A stretch of 40,499 nucleotides of DNA from positions 1 to 40,499 of the forward strand of contig JAXHUH010000347.1 of assembly GCA_034211175.1 (NCBI GenBank), written 5' to 3'. Positions 34,101 to 40,499 of this stretch are shown here, piece after piece; the stretch's first letter is position 1, and every line of letters begins with the position of its first letter. Made by a program: the position numbers and the translations under genes. The notes under the pieces were generated by a model. It made no database searches. It saw only the letters and a program-made list of their open reading frames with translations, and was not told the origin of the DNA. This stretch comes from JAXHUH01 sp034211175 (GTDB taxonomy: Bacteria; Actinomycetota; Acidimicrobiia; Acidimicrobiales; CAIXPF01).

Positions 34101-36280
34101 GCACCGGGAAGTACGCAGCGAAGTGGCGGGGCGTGGCTCAGCGCGAGATGGCGCAGGCGCAGTCCGCGGTGCCGGTGTGGATCATGCCGGCCCACCGGGT
34201 GGTCGAGTCGTTCGACCCGGCCGCCGCCCACTTCGATGTCGTGATCGTCGACGAGAGCTCGCAGTGCGACATCTTCGCCCTCGCCGCGCTCGGGTTGGCC
34301 GACAAGGCGATCGTGGTCGGCGACGACAAGCAGATCAGCCCGGCGGCGGTCGGCACCGACCAGTCGAAGGTGCACGACCTGATCTCCCAGCACATCGCCC
34401 AGCTGCCCCACGCCGAGCTGCTGGACGTCACGTCGAGCCTCTACGACATCGCCAAGCGGACGTTCCCCGGCGTGATCATGCTGCGGGAGCACTTCCGCTG
34501 CCTGCCGGAGATCATCGAGTTCTCGAACGACCTGTCGTACGGCGGCAAGATCCTCCCGCTCCGGGAGCCGGCGACCGACCCGACGTGGCAGCCGGTCGTC
34601 GACGTGCACGTGCCCGACGGCTACCGCGAGCCCGGCACGGACGCGAACCCGCCCGAGGCCGGGTTCATCGTCGACAAGATCGCCGAGCTGTGCGCCGACG
34701 CCCGCTACGACGGCAAGACGTTCGGTGTCATCTCGATGCTGGGCGGGGGCCAGGCCGAGCTGATCGAACGGAAGCTGATCGAGCGGCTCGGTGAGCGGGA
34801 GATGGAGCAGCGGCGCATCCGCTGCGGCGACGCCTACCACTTCCAGGGCGACGAGCGGGACGTCATGTTCGTGTCCCTCGTCGTCGCCGCCGGCGAGGGC
34901 AGTCGCATCGGCGCAATGACCAAGGATTCCGACCGCCAGCGCATGAACGTCGCCGCCAGCCGGGCGCGGGATCAGCTGTGGTGTGTGCGGTCGGTGTTGG
35001 CCGACGAGCTGAGCGTCAACGACGTGCGGGCCCAGTTCATCGGCCACTGTCAGAACCCTGAGCGGGTGGCCGAGGAGCTGGGTGACCTGGCCGACCGGTG
35101 CGAGTCGGAGTTCGAGCGGGACGTGCTCCGCCGCCTCGTCGCCCGCGGCTACCGGGTGCGGCCCCAGCATCCGGTTGGTCGGTTCCGCATCGATCTCGTC
35201 GTGAACGGCACGACGAAGCGGCTGGCCGTGGAGCTCGACGGCGACGCGTACCACGGGCCTGATCAGTGGAAGGACGACCGCAACCGCCAGGCGATCCTCG
35301 AACGGTTGGGCTGGACGTTCCACAGGGTGCGGGGCAGCGCGTTCTACCGGGATCCCGAGGAGGCCCTGCGCGGCCTGTGGGACCGCCTCGACGCATTGGG
35401 CATCTACCCCGCCGGCGACGAGCGGAACGCCACGCCGGCTCCTACGCCCGCTGCTCCATCCCCGGAACCCTCCCCTGCTGAGCCCGAGCCGGCGACGGGG
35501 TCGTCATCCAACGGCCGCACGCCGACTCGCCCGCCCGCGCCTGCCGTTGCGGTTGAGCGCCCGCGGGCCGAGGCACCGGCATCGGACGACCGCAGCGCCG
35601 CGCCAAAGGCCACTGCAGCGGTCGACCCCGCGTCAAATGGTTCGGCGCCGACGTCGGGCAACGGTCATGCGCCGCCGCCCGCAGCCGCACCTGCGGAGCC
35701 GAGGCCGACGGCCAGGACGCACCGACGTTCGACTGCCGTGGAGCAGCTGGCTCCTTTCATCCCTTGGACCCGCCGCCCGCTCCCCGACATCGAGCGGACG
35801 CCCCGGTCAACGGTGATCGACACAATCGAGGAGATCGTGGCGGCCGAGGGCCCTGTCCTCGCTGCTCGCGTCTACGACCTCTACGTCAAGGCGTCGGGCG
35901 CCGACCACCTCTCGGGAAATGCGAGGCAGGAGCTGAACCGTGCCACGGCGGCAGCCGTCCGTGAGGCCCGCATCACGCAGATCAAGGACAGCGAGCCGGG
36001 CCAGATCACGAAGACGCTGCACATGCCCGGCACCCCGCCCGTGGTGCTACGCACGCGTGGCGCCCGCCGGTTCGAGCACATCCCGGCGACCGAGATCACC
36101 GCCCTCGCCGGCACGATCCTCGACGATGAGCCCGACATCACCGATGACGAGCTCACCGGCCTCATCCTGAACGCCTACGACCGCACCACCCTCGACGACG
36201 CAGCCACCATCCGCTTGACCCGGTGCATCAAGGCGGCCCGTGGCCCGGTATCCGCCTGGGCGTCGAGCCGTGCCCGGTAA
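31133..36280 (+). CDS. Giant SF1 helicase with Vsr-like nuclease and DUF3320-like tail (Hhe-like defence protein)
   Basis: The 1,715-residue protein has an N-terminal region of unknown fold (1-~340), then a superfamily 1 helicase split by a long helical insert (about 430-960). Walker A is GPPGTGKT (366-373) and Walker B is VIVDESSQ (D1040, E1041). Later motifs include GDDKQISP, REHFRC, CGDAYHFQGDERDVMFVSLV and NVAASRARDQLW. A Vsr/MTES_1575-like nuclease follows (FRIDLVV near 1352, LAVELDGDAYHG near 1366). A Pro/Ala linker (~1425-1530) leads to a DUF3320-like end (IVAAEGPVLAARVYDLYV). The order matches single-gene Hhe systems. All motifs are intact. Confidence 0.82.
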   Translation: MTGDQTVQARTTRLLKYLQAVRALRERPVRHINGYRDMQRWIADIPDHPACVVTATGQTPWLRVEKASKPDPPPEMHPVLVEFVDGSIANPRHEPMLRPGLDVELADRPDDLAQLERGLRNYVEHEWRPWAEVACVAVAARELYDELYELRLRLQREESAIELVWGHGVLSWKVNDEIVLHPMVTTRMELDFDAGTGAISLVPESADARLEIDLLQGLGLHGFDLLVDVADSFRSDPVGPFDPNTRHLYERLLAPLGLDGRVSDAERHEPPGATPVITAGSVLLVRRRHTLYQRYFSILHDAVANGAPVPSPLAAVVADEPSVFDGGDADRWATVGERLLMPLPTNEEQEQVVRRLTQHRGVTVQGPPGTGKTHTIANLVSHLVGHGKRVLVTSQKEQALSVLQEKIPESIRDLSVAVLGNSAASLQQLDNSVQAIYEHAAGLDRERARVRIADLDDRLDAARRQVAELRTRIATSVDRERATFRLGEVGYTPSTLGRLLSEHRERLGFITDPIEATIPCPLTRSELEELYRLGGALEPTDCAHARRVLPAPEHLPSAEDLAATDRELAGVRDRLAATEDLITDRSALDRLGADGLRALAAEVAHVAERLGELEQPWLTAIRDEVRSGPSLRASWQGQVEAMTATIDGLTHHRNRLLGHRVELPGGGLPTKEQIGQLDELRRRFEAGKGVSKLLHRDLHQLREGCRVDEEPPRAVDDVDLCLAQAQSLRQRYELMNRWNDAVTTAGGPRVKANEARPEAVLHDYVGALRDAVSWETGAWDGLRSRLVVAGASVPTHATADELRAVAAGLTAAGDHYTEQLLAARLAGVRKYLEDGAANGDAAPSWRDLLAAFDASDWPRWAAALDEVRRIWSLTSAVVRLDELTERLRAVAPNWATAILAHRGDGTAGQAEVANEAWAWRQADTWLEHVVRAEDPAVLQSQLEEQQRIVARLTGDLTAASAWLSLAERLTDAERSALSAWAQALKKVGKGTGKYAAKWRGVAQREMAQAQSAVPVWIMPAHRVVESFDPAAAHFDVVIVDESSQCDIFALAALGLADKAIVVGDDKQISPAAVGTDQSKVHDLISQHIAQLPHAELLDVTSSLYDIAKRTFPGVIMLREHFRCLPEIIEFSNDLSYGGKILPLREPATDPTWQPVVDVHVPDGYREPGTDANPPEAGFIVDKIAELCADARYDGKTFGVISMLGGGQAELIERKLIERLGEREMEQRRIRCGDAYHFQGDERDVMFVSLVVAAGEGSRIGAMTKDSDRQRMNVAASRARDQLWCVRSVLADELSVNDVRAQFIGHCQNPERVAEELGDLADRCESEFERDVLRRLVARGYRVRPQHPVGRFRIDLVVNGTTKRLAVELDGDAYHGPDQWKDDRNRQAILERLGWTFHRVRGSAFYRDPEEALRGLWDRLDALGIYPAGDERNATPAPTPAAPSPEPSPAEPEPATGSSSNGRTPTRPPAPAVAVERPRAEAPASDDRSAAPKATAAVDPASNGSAPTSGNGHAPPPAAAPAEPRPTARTHRRSTAVEQLAPFIPWTRRPLPDIERTPRSTVIDTIEEIVAAEGPVLAARVYDLYVKASGADHLSGNARQELNRATAAAVREARITQIKDSEPGQITKTLHMPGTPPVVLRTRGARRFEHIPATEITALAGTILDDEPDITDDELTGLILNAYDRTTLDDAATIRLTRCIKAARGPVSAWASSRAR

Positions 36281-36432
36281 CGCCACCAGGCACTCGTGGC
36301 TCGGCGACGGTCGGAACCAGGAAACGTCGGCCGTCCGTTGTCACGGACGCACCATCCGCGGTCACCGAACGATGCAGCAGGTCGGCGTACGGTGGGCCGC
36401 CCGACGATCCCCTCGCGTTCGCTGATCAGCCG

Positions 36433-37068
36433 ATGACGACACCTCGCCGAGGACTGCTGTTCCACTTCACCCACGTCTCGAATCTCGCTTCGATCGCAGC
36501 GAGCGGGCTGTCCTCGGACAATGACCCCGCATTCGGCCCGATCACGGACGTCGGAAGCCAGGACATCAAGCGCCAGCGCCGCTCGAGGGAGGTGCCGCTC
36601 CCGCCCGGGGGCGTGGTCGCCGACTACGTGCCGTTCTACTTCGCCGCCCGGTCACCGATGCTCGGCTCGATTCACACGGGTCGAGTCCGGACCTACACCG
36701 GCGGGCAGGACGACATCGTCTACCTGGTGTCGGCCATCGAACGGATCGTCGAGGCCGCCCTGCCGTTCGTCTTCACCGACCGGAACGCCGTCTACGACTA
36801 CGCCCGATTCGGCAACTCCGAGGCTCAGATCGGCGAGTTCGTCGACTGGCAACTCATGGAGGCAAGGATGTCGAACAACACACCCGAGCAGCCCGACCGG
36901 ATGGAGCGGCGGATGGCCGAGTTCCTCGTGCACCGACATGTCCCCTGGCCCGCCTTCCTCGGCGTCGCCGCCAAGGACGCCACTCGGGCTCGGGCTGCGG
37001 GGTCCGCTCTCGCTAGCGTGGGAGTGCAGGCAACCATCCGCGAGCGGCCGGAGTGGTACTTCCGATGA
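36433..37068 (+). CDS. darT: DarT DNA ADP-ribosyltransferase toxin
   Basis: The 211-residue protein is a DarT-family (DUF4433) toxin, which attaches ADP-ribose from NAD to thymidine in single-stranded DNA and stops replication. Family motifs are LLFHFTHVSNLASI at the start, RRSREVPLPPGGVVADYVPF with the key Arg residues, FYFAARSPML, and a later helix RRMAEFLVHRHVPW bearing the catalytic Glu. The ATG at 36433 gives the usual family length; the frame is open to 36223 but that part is unlike DarT. It overlaps darG by four bases (ATGA) and follows the helicase gene by 152 bases. Confidence 0.92.
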   Translation: MTTPRRGLLFHFTHVSNLASIAASGLSSDNDPAFGPITDVGSQDIKRQRRSREVPLPPGGVVADYVPFYFAARSPMLGSIHTGRVRTYTGGQDDIVYLVSAIERIVEAALPFVFTDRNAVYDYARFGNSEAQIGEFVDWQLMEARMSNNTPEQPDRMERRMAEFLVHRHVPWPAFLGVAAKDATRARAAGSALASVGVQATIRERPEWYFR

Positions 37069-38132
37069 CGACGTTCACCGAGGGCAGCGGGAACCTGCTC
37101 GCGGCCGACGTCGATGCCCTGGTCAACACCGTCAACACGGTCGGGGTCATGGGGAAGGGCATCGCCCTCCAGTTCAAGCGGGCGTACCCGGAGATGTTCC
37201 GGGCGTACGAGCGGGCTTGCCGTGACGGCGACGTGCAGCTCGGCCAGATGTTCGTGTTCGACGCCGGCCAGCTGGTGCGTCCCCGGTGGATCATCAACTT
37301 CCCGACGAAGAAGCACTGGCGATCTCGCTCGAAGCTCAGCGACATCGCCGCCGGGCTGGACGAGCTTCGGCGGACGATCGAGAAGCTCGACCTCTCGTCG
37401 ATCGCCGTGCCGCCCCTGGGCTGCGGCAACGGTGGGCTCGACTGGAGCGATGTCGGGCCGCTGATCCTGGAGAAGCTCGACGGTGTCGACGCAGAGGTCC
37501 GGGTGTTCGCCCCCGCCGGGCCGCCTGCTGCCGCTGAGATGCCGGTGCGCACCGAGCCGAAGCCGCTGACGCCACCGAGGGCTGCCCTCGTGGCGATGCT
37601 GGACCGGTACACGGAGCACGCCCTCGGCGCGACCCTCGTCGAGGTGCAGAAGCTCATGTACTTCCTGCAGGAGGCCGGCGAGCCTCTCCAGCTCAGGTAC
37701 GAGCCGAACCGCTACGGGCCGTACGCAGACAACCTGCGACACGTCCTCGTCAGCCTCGAGGGCCACCAGCTCTCCGGGTTCGGCGACGGCTCCCGGCCGG
37801 TGCAGGAGGCCGAACCGATCGAGGTGCGCCCAGGCGCCGCAGAGGACGCCGAGAAGGTGCTCCTCGACAGCGTCGAGACCACCGAACGCATGGACCGCGT
37901 GCTCAGCCTCATCGAGGGCTACGAGTCGCCGTACGGCCTCGAGCTGCTCGCGACGGTCCACTGGGCCGCGACCCATGACGAGCACGGCGCAACCGACGAC
38001 GTGGAGACGATCACCGAACGGGTCCAGTCGTGGACGGACCGCAAGAGCCGCATGTTCACGTCGGACCACATCGCTGCCGCGTGGTCACGCCTCGTGGACC
38101 GTGGCTGGGTGACCCAGCCTGCCGTGGTCTGA
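37065..38132 (+). CDS. darG: DarG macrodomain antitoxin
   Basis: The 355-residue protein removes ADP-ribose from DNA and binds the toxin. The N-terminal macrodomain (1-~155) shows EGSGNLLAADVDALVNTVNT, VGVMGKGIALQFK, IINFPTKKHWRSRSKL with the conserved Lys, and VPPLGCGNGGLDW. The C-terminal half (about 175-355; VEVQKLMYFLQEAGEPLQLR, YEPNRYGPYADNLRHVL) is the toxin-binding region with a SocA/Panacea-like look. The last ~75 residues recur as an isolated fragment at 14156-14452. It overlaps darT, so toxin and antitoxin are translated together. Confidence 0.92.
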   Translation: MTTFTEGSGNLLAADVDALVNTVNTVGVMGKGIALQFKRAYPEMFRAYERACRDGDVQLGQMFVFDAGQLVRPRWIINFPTKKHWRSRSKLSDIAAGLDELRRTIEKLDLSSIAVPPLGCGNGGLDWSDVGPLILEKLDGVDAEVRVFAPAGPPAAAEMPVRTEPKPLTPPRAALVAMLDRYTEHALGATLVEVQKLMYFLQEAGEPLQLRYEPNRYGPYADNLRHVLVSLEGHQLSGFGDGSRPVQEAEPIEVRPGAAEDAEKVLLDSVETTERMDRVLSLIEGYESPYGLELLATVHWAATHDEHGATDDVETITERVQSWTDRKSRMFTSDHIAAAWSRLVDRGWVTQPAVV

Positions 38133-38160
38133 GCACCAGCGCTGCGGCGCTACACCACGG
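38122..38160. terminator. Nested hairpin between convergent genes
   Basis: An outer stem CCGTGGT/ACCACGG encloses an inner stem AGCGC/GCGCT with a TGCG loop. It spans the 17-base gap between darG (+) and the DUF6119 gene (-) and extends into both gene ends, so it may serve as a terminator in both directions. No T-run is present. Confidence 0.5.
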
Positions 38161-39982
38161 TGATCTGATCCACGCACTTGTACGAGACCCGGTAGCCAAG
38201 TCGTTCGATCTGCTTGACCGCGTTCGCGAGCGCGATCCGTGAGAAGAGCGGCAGGTTCTGGAGAGTCCGGCCACGCCATTCGCCGATGAACACGAACACG
38301 ACCTCGAGGTCGCGCGTCCGTGCATCGAATGCCTCAAGGCTGTCGAGCGACCGCGAGATCAAGTCCCGATCGGCCTCCGACTGCTCGACAATCCGGCGGA
38401 ACTCCTTCATCGACTCGTCGGACTCCCGCAGAGCCTCTGCGCTCACGTAGGCCTGCGCGAACAGGTGGCTGAGCACCGATGAACGGCCCTTGCGCTTGAC
38501 GTGGATGACGTAGCCGTCCGGGTGCAGCAGGTCGCAGGCCTCGAACGTCGTCTCACCTGGCACCTTGACGAGCCTCCGGTCGAGGCAGAGCAGACGTCCG
38601 GCCTCGGCCGCCGCCTCGTTGTACTTCCCCTCGCTGCCGCCCTCGTAGGGGGCCAGCTCGATCGTCGCCTCGTCGATGCCGGCGATCTGGCACCGGAGCT
38701 TCTCGAGGTACGACGCTTCTACTCGGTAGAAGTCGCCGTCGTGCAGGATGAACGTGTCCGACCCGCGACGCACCTCACCAAACAGGCACTCGAGTACCGT
38801 GCTCGTACCGAGCGGCGCTCGTTCGACGTCAAGGAACTCCATCTCGACGTCAAATGGATCTGAGCTGCCGGCACCGCCGCGGAACAGGCGCTCCACCATC
38901 GCCCGGGTCAGCGTGATGTTGCTCGAGTTCTTCCGGGTGGAACTCCCCGCCACGCCGCGGGGAAACCGTACGAACTCGATCGCCCGCTCGTCATCGACGT
39001 CGATGAGGTCATCAGGGAGCAGCACATCGAGGTCTCGCTGGTCCGGTTCGGCCGCGAACTTGTCGGCGACAACCGTGCGGAGCTCACCGATCAGTTCCTC
39101 GTCCTCGATCAGCGTGAAGTTGTCGATCCATCCGTAGGCAGCCTTGTAGCGATCGCTGCGGAACCAGTCGAAGATCAGGTCGGATCGCTCGATCAGGTCG
39201 CTTGGCCGGTCGATCACGTTCGTGAACCGGAAAGATCGTCCACCGATCACGCTCGGCGCCCACGCTGCTCGGGTCTTCCCTCCCGCCGACGAGACGAGAT
39301 CGGCGAAGCGGTCGAACGGGAAACCCTCGACCGGGATGTCCCTCGCGGCTCGATGGCCGGACGCCCGCTGATACGGGGAGCTGGCCCGGTGCTGGAGCTG
39401 ACGGAGCTGAGGCCGCCACGGCTTGTCGACTTCGTCAGCTGGGCCCTCGAGACCTTCGTCCTCGGGGGTGATCCCGCTCAGCGCCGCGATGAGCCCGAAC
39501 CGGGTGTCGGTCGCCGTCCGACGCAGAGCACGTGAGCCAGTGCCAAACGTCCATCCGAACCATCGGAGCCGGCCGTGCCGCGGGTCGAGCTGGGCGCAGA
39601 AGATGATGGCGCCAAGCGACCGCCCGCCACCGCGCCCGAACTGTCCGGTGAGCCCGAACTCGTTCCGGATGAACGGGAGCCACGGTGCGGCGTTCGTTGG
39701 CCGCTCAAACACCACGAGTACCAAGTCCCCGGCCTGCGACGCACCGAGAAGATTGAGGTCGGGCTCGTGTTCCCACTGCCGCCCGTCCACGTCGCCCGCC
39801 GGCACGTACGCCCGCATGTACTCGAGTGACGGCTCCGACACAGCGTCAGTCGGCAGCTCGTAGGCCTCACGCAGAAGAAACACGTTCAACGGGAGCCGGT
39901 AGCCCTGGTGTTCGTCGACGCCGACGTCCGCGACGTCGGTCAGCACGATCGCGCCGTTCCTAGACGGACGATCGACTGTCAC
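38150..39982 (-). CDS. DUF6119 / TIGR04141-family sporadically distributed protein
   Basis: The 610-residue soluble protein matches what I recall of the DUF6119/TIGR04141 family, known for patchy distribution. Visible segments are LNVFLLREAYELPTDAVSEP, FIRNEFGLTGQFGRGGGRSL, LGAIIFCAQLDPRHGRLRWF, FGWTFGTGSRALRR, and in the second half ILHDGDFYRVEASYLEKLRC, DLLHPDGYVIHVKRKGRSSV and LSHLFAQAYVSAEAL. The VIHVKRKG plus LSHLFAQ pair recalls a nucleic-acid-acting fold, but this is not established. The GTG at 39982 is chosen for AGGAAGG just upstream; the frame is open to 40075. It converges on darTG. A defence role is inferred from location. Confidence 0.7.
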   Translation of the reverse strand: MTVDRPSRNGAIVLTDVADVGVDEHQGYRLPLNVFLLREAYELPTDAVSEPSLEYMRAYVPAGDVDGRQWEHEPDLNLLGASQAGDLVLVVFERPTNAAPWLPFIRNEFGLTGQFGRGGGRSLGAIIFCAQLDPRHGRLRWFGWTFGTGSRALRRTATDTRFGLIAALSGITPEDEGLEGPADEVDKPWRPQLRQLQHRASSPYQRASGHRAARDIPVEGFPFDRFADLVSSAGGKTRAAWAPSVIGGRSFRFTNVIDRPSDLIERSDLIFDWFRSDRYKAAYGWIDNFTLIEDEELIGELRTVVADKFAAEPDQRDLDVLLPDDLIDVDDERAIEFVRFPRGVAGSSTRKNSSNITLTRAMVERLFRGGAGSSDPFDVEMEFLDVERAPLGTSTVLECLFGEVRRGSDTFILHDGDFYRVEASYLEKLRCQIAGIDEATIELAPYEGGSEGKYNEAAAEAGRLLCLDRRLVKVPGETTFEACDLLHPDGYVIHVKRKGRSSVLSHLFAQAYVSAEALRESDESMKEFRRIVEQSEADRDLISRSLDSLEAFDARTRDLEVVFVFIGEWRGRTLQNLPLFSRIALANAVKQIERLGYRVSYKCVDQITVV

Positions 39983-40432
39983 TGGCCTTCCTGAGCCACT
40001 GCCCACGATGACGCCCCCGCTCGCCGAACTTCGGACTCTCGACAGCGGCCACGAGCAGCGCTGCCGGCACCTCACAGCGTGAGGCTACCGATGCGACCGA
40101 TCGTTGCTATCCGCGCGGAACATTCGACACATCTGCGATACCAATTCGCCACCGACGCGCAACAGATGACTGGCGAGCGAAACGATCGACGCGTGCGCAG
40201 CGGTCGAGATCGGCGTCATTCCAAGCTTCGACAGGGATGGATGCAACCGACGACTGCGTCGTCGCTTCCGACAGCACAGCCGTCGCTCCAGCCGGTCACA
40301 CCGACACTCCAAGACGAGCAGCAGAACCGGAGCCCGCCTCCAATCGTACGACACCGCATCGGCCGACGAGGCCGTCGACTAACCCCGAATGGTCATGGCG
40401 AATGTGATTCGGTGATGTGCGGGTGCGCGGAA
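39983..40432. other. Gap without a recognisable gene
   Basis: About 450 bases follow the DUF6119 gene start. A plus frame at 40079-40444 stays open but has no ribosome site and an unstructured Arg/Gln/Ser-rich product. The promoter of the DUF6119 gene should lie here. GGAAGAGCCC at the right edge belongs to the terminal palindrome. Confidence 0.4.
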
Positions 40433-40496
40433 GAGCCCTTCTGAGCTGGGAAGATGTGGGTTGTCGAGATCCACAAGCTCCAGAACAGAAGGGCTC
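40433..40496. repeat. 64-bp imperfect palindrome at the window end
   Basis: GAGCCCTTCTG (40433-40443) pairs perfectly with CAGAAGGGCTC (40486-40496). Further inside CTGG pairs with CCAG and TGTGG with CCACA. The result is a nearly continuous three-part stem around a short loop. It has no T-run, so an insertion-sequence end, a short palindromic element or a regulatory stem before a gene beyond the window are all possible. Confidence 0.6.
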
Positions 40497-40499
40497 CGC

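Noticed and set aside
31790..35323. A 1,177-residue open frame antisense to the helicase gene
   Set aside because: It is a high-GC mirror frame: composition is Arg/Asp/Leu/Val-biased with no domain, while the plus strand has full helicase and nuclease motifs.
40079..40444. Possible 121-residue gene at the right end
   Set aside because: The composition is not protein-like, there is no ribosome site, and it ends inside the terminal palindrome.

Overview
The window comes from a very GC-rich actinobacterium. GTG and TTG starts are common, several TAnnnT -10 boxes sit 7-9 bases before a start codon (leaderless style), and the protein content fits an environmental Acidimicrobiia-like lineage. The lineage is an inference from composition and gene content, since no rRNA, tRNA or housekeeping marker is present. 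No CRISPR array was found.

Layout. 0.2-2.8 kb: a GH130 glycosidase, a tiny basic protein and a Phd-VapC toxin-antitoxin (TA) pair, all on the minus strand. 2.9-11.0 kb: a complete four-gene type II Wadjet anti-plasmid operon (DUF2397-DUF2398-SMC/SbcC-like-DUF2399). 11.0-14.8 kb: a scrapyard of broken accessory genes. It holds a PIN toxin remnant with a duplicated tail, an intact two-gene cassette behind a LexA-like box, the C-terminal half of a SNF2 helicase, a 23-bp piece of a Phd gene, a SWIM/TPR-protein tail, a DarG tail and a frameshifted antitoxin. 14.8-16.6 kb: a frameshifted reductase-like gene, a DoxX-like membrane protein and a frameshifted cupredoxin lipoprotein. 16.8-20.2 kb: a probable sulfur-stress locus, with an MFS transporter and a metallo-beta-lactamase/rhodanese protein divergent from an ArsR-rhodanese regulator, and two palindromic operators between them. 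20.2-22.9 kb: a decayed gene and a DUF2157 membrane protein. 23.4-25.5 kb: a PIN TA pair and a HepT-MntA module. 25.7-29.0 kb: a large ATPase/TPR regulator broken by point indels and carrying two roughly 89-bp palindromic elements. 29.1-30.0 kb: a HigBA-like pair. 31.1-40.0 kb: a 1,715-residue helicase-nuclease resembling Hhe, a DarT-DarG ADP-ribosylation TA pair, and a convergent DUF6119/TIGR04141-family gene.

Taken together this is a defence island: one anti-plasmid system, one helicase-nuclease candidate, five intact TA modules of different chemistry and several dead ones. The long defence genes are open over 4-5 kb, while many smaller genes carry single-base indels. That argues for selective decay rather than uniformly poor sequence, although homopolymer errors cannot be excluded. 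The least-explained items are the palindromic elements inside the regulator gene, the LexA-box cassette between 74-bp direct repeats, the substituted TOPRIM motif in JetD, and the DUF6119 gene beside DarTG.
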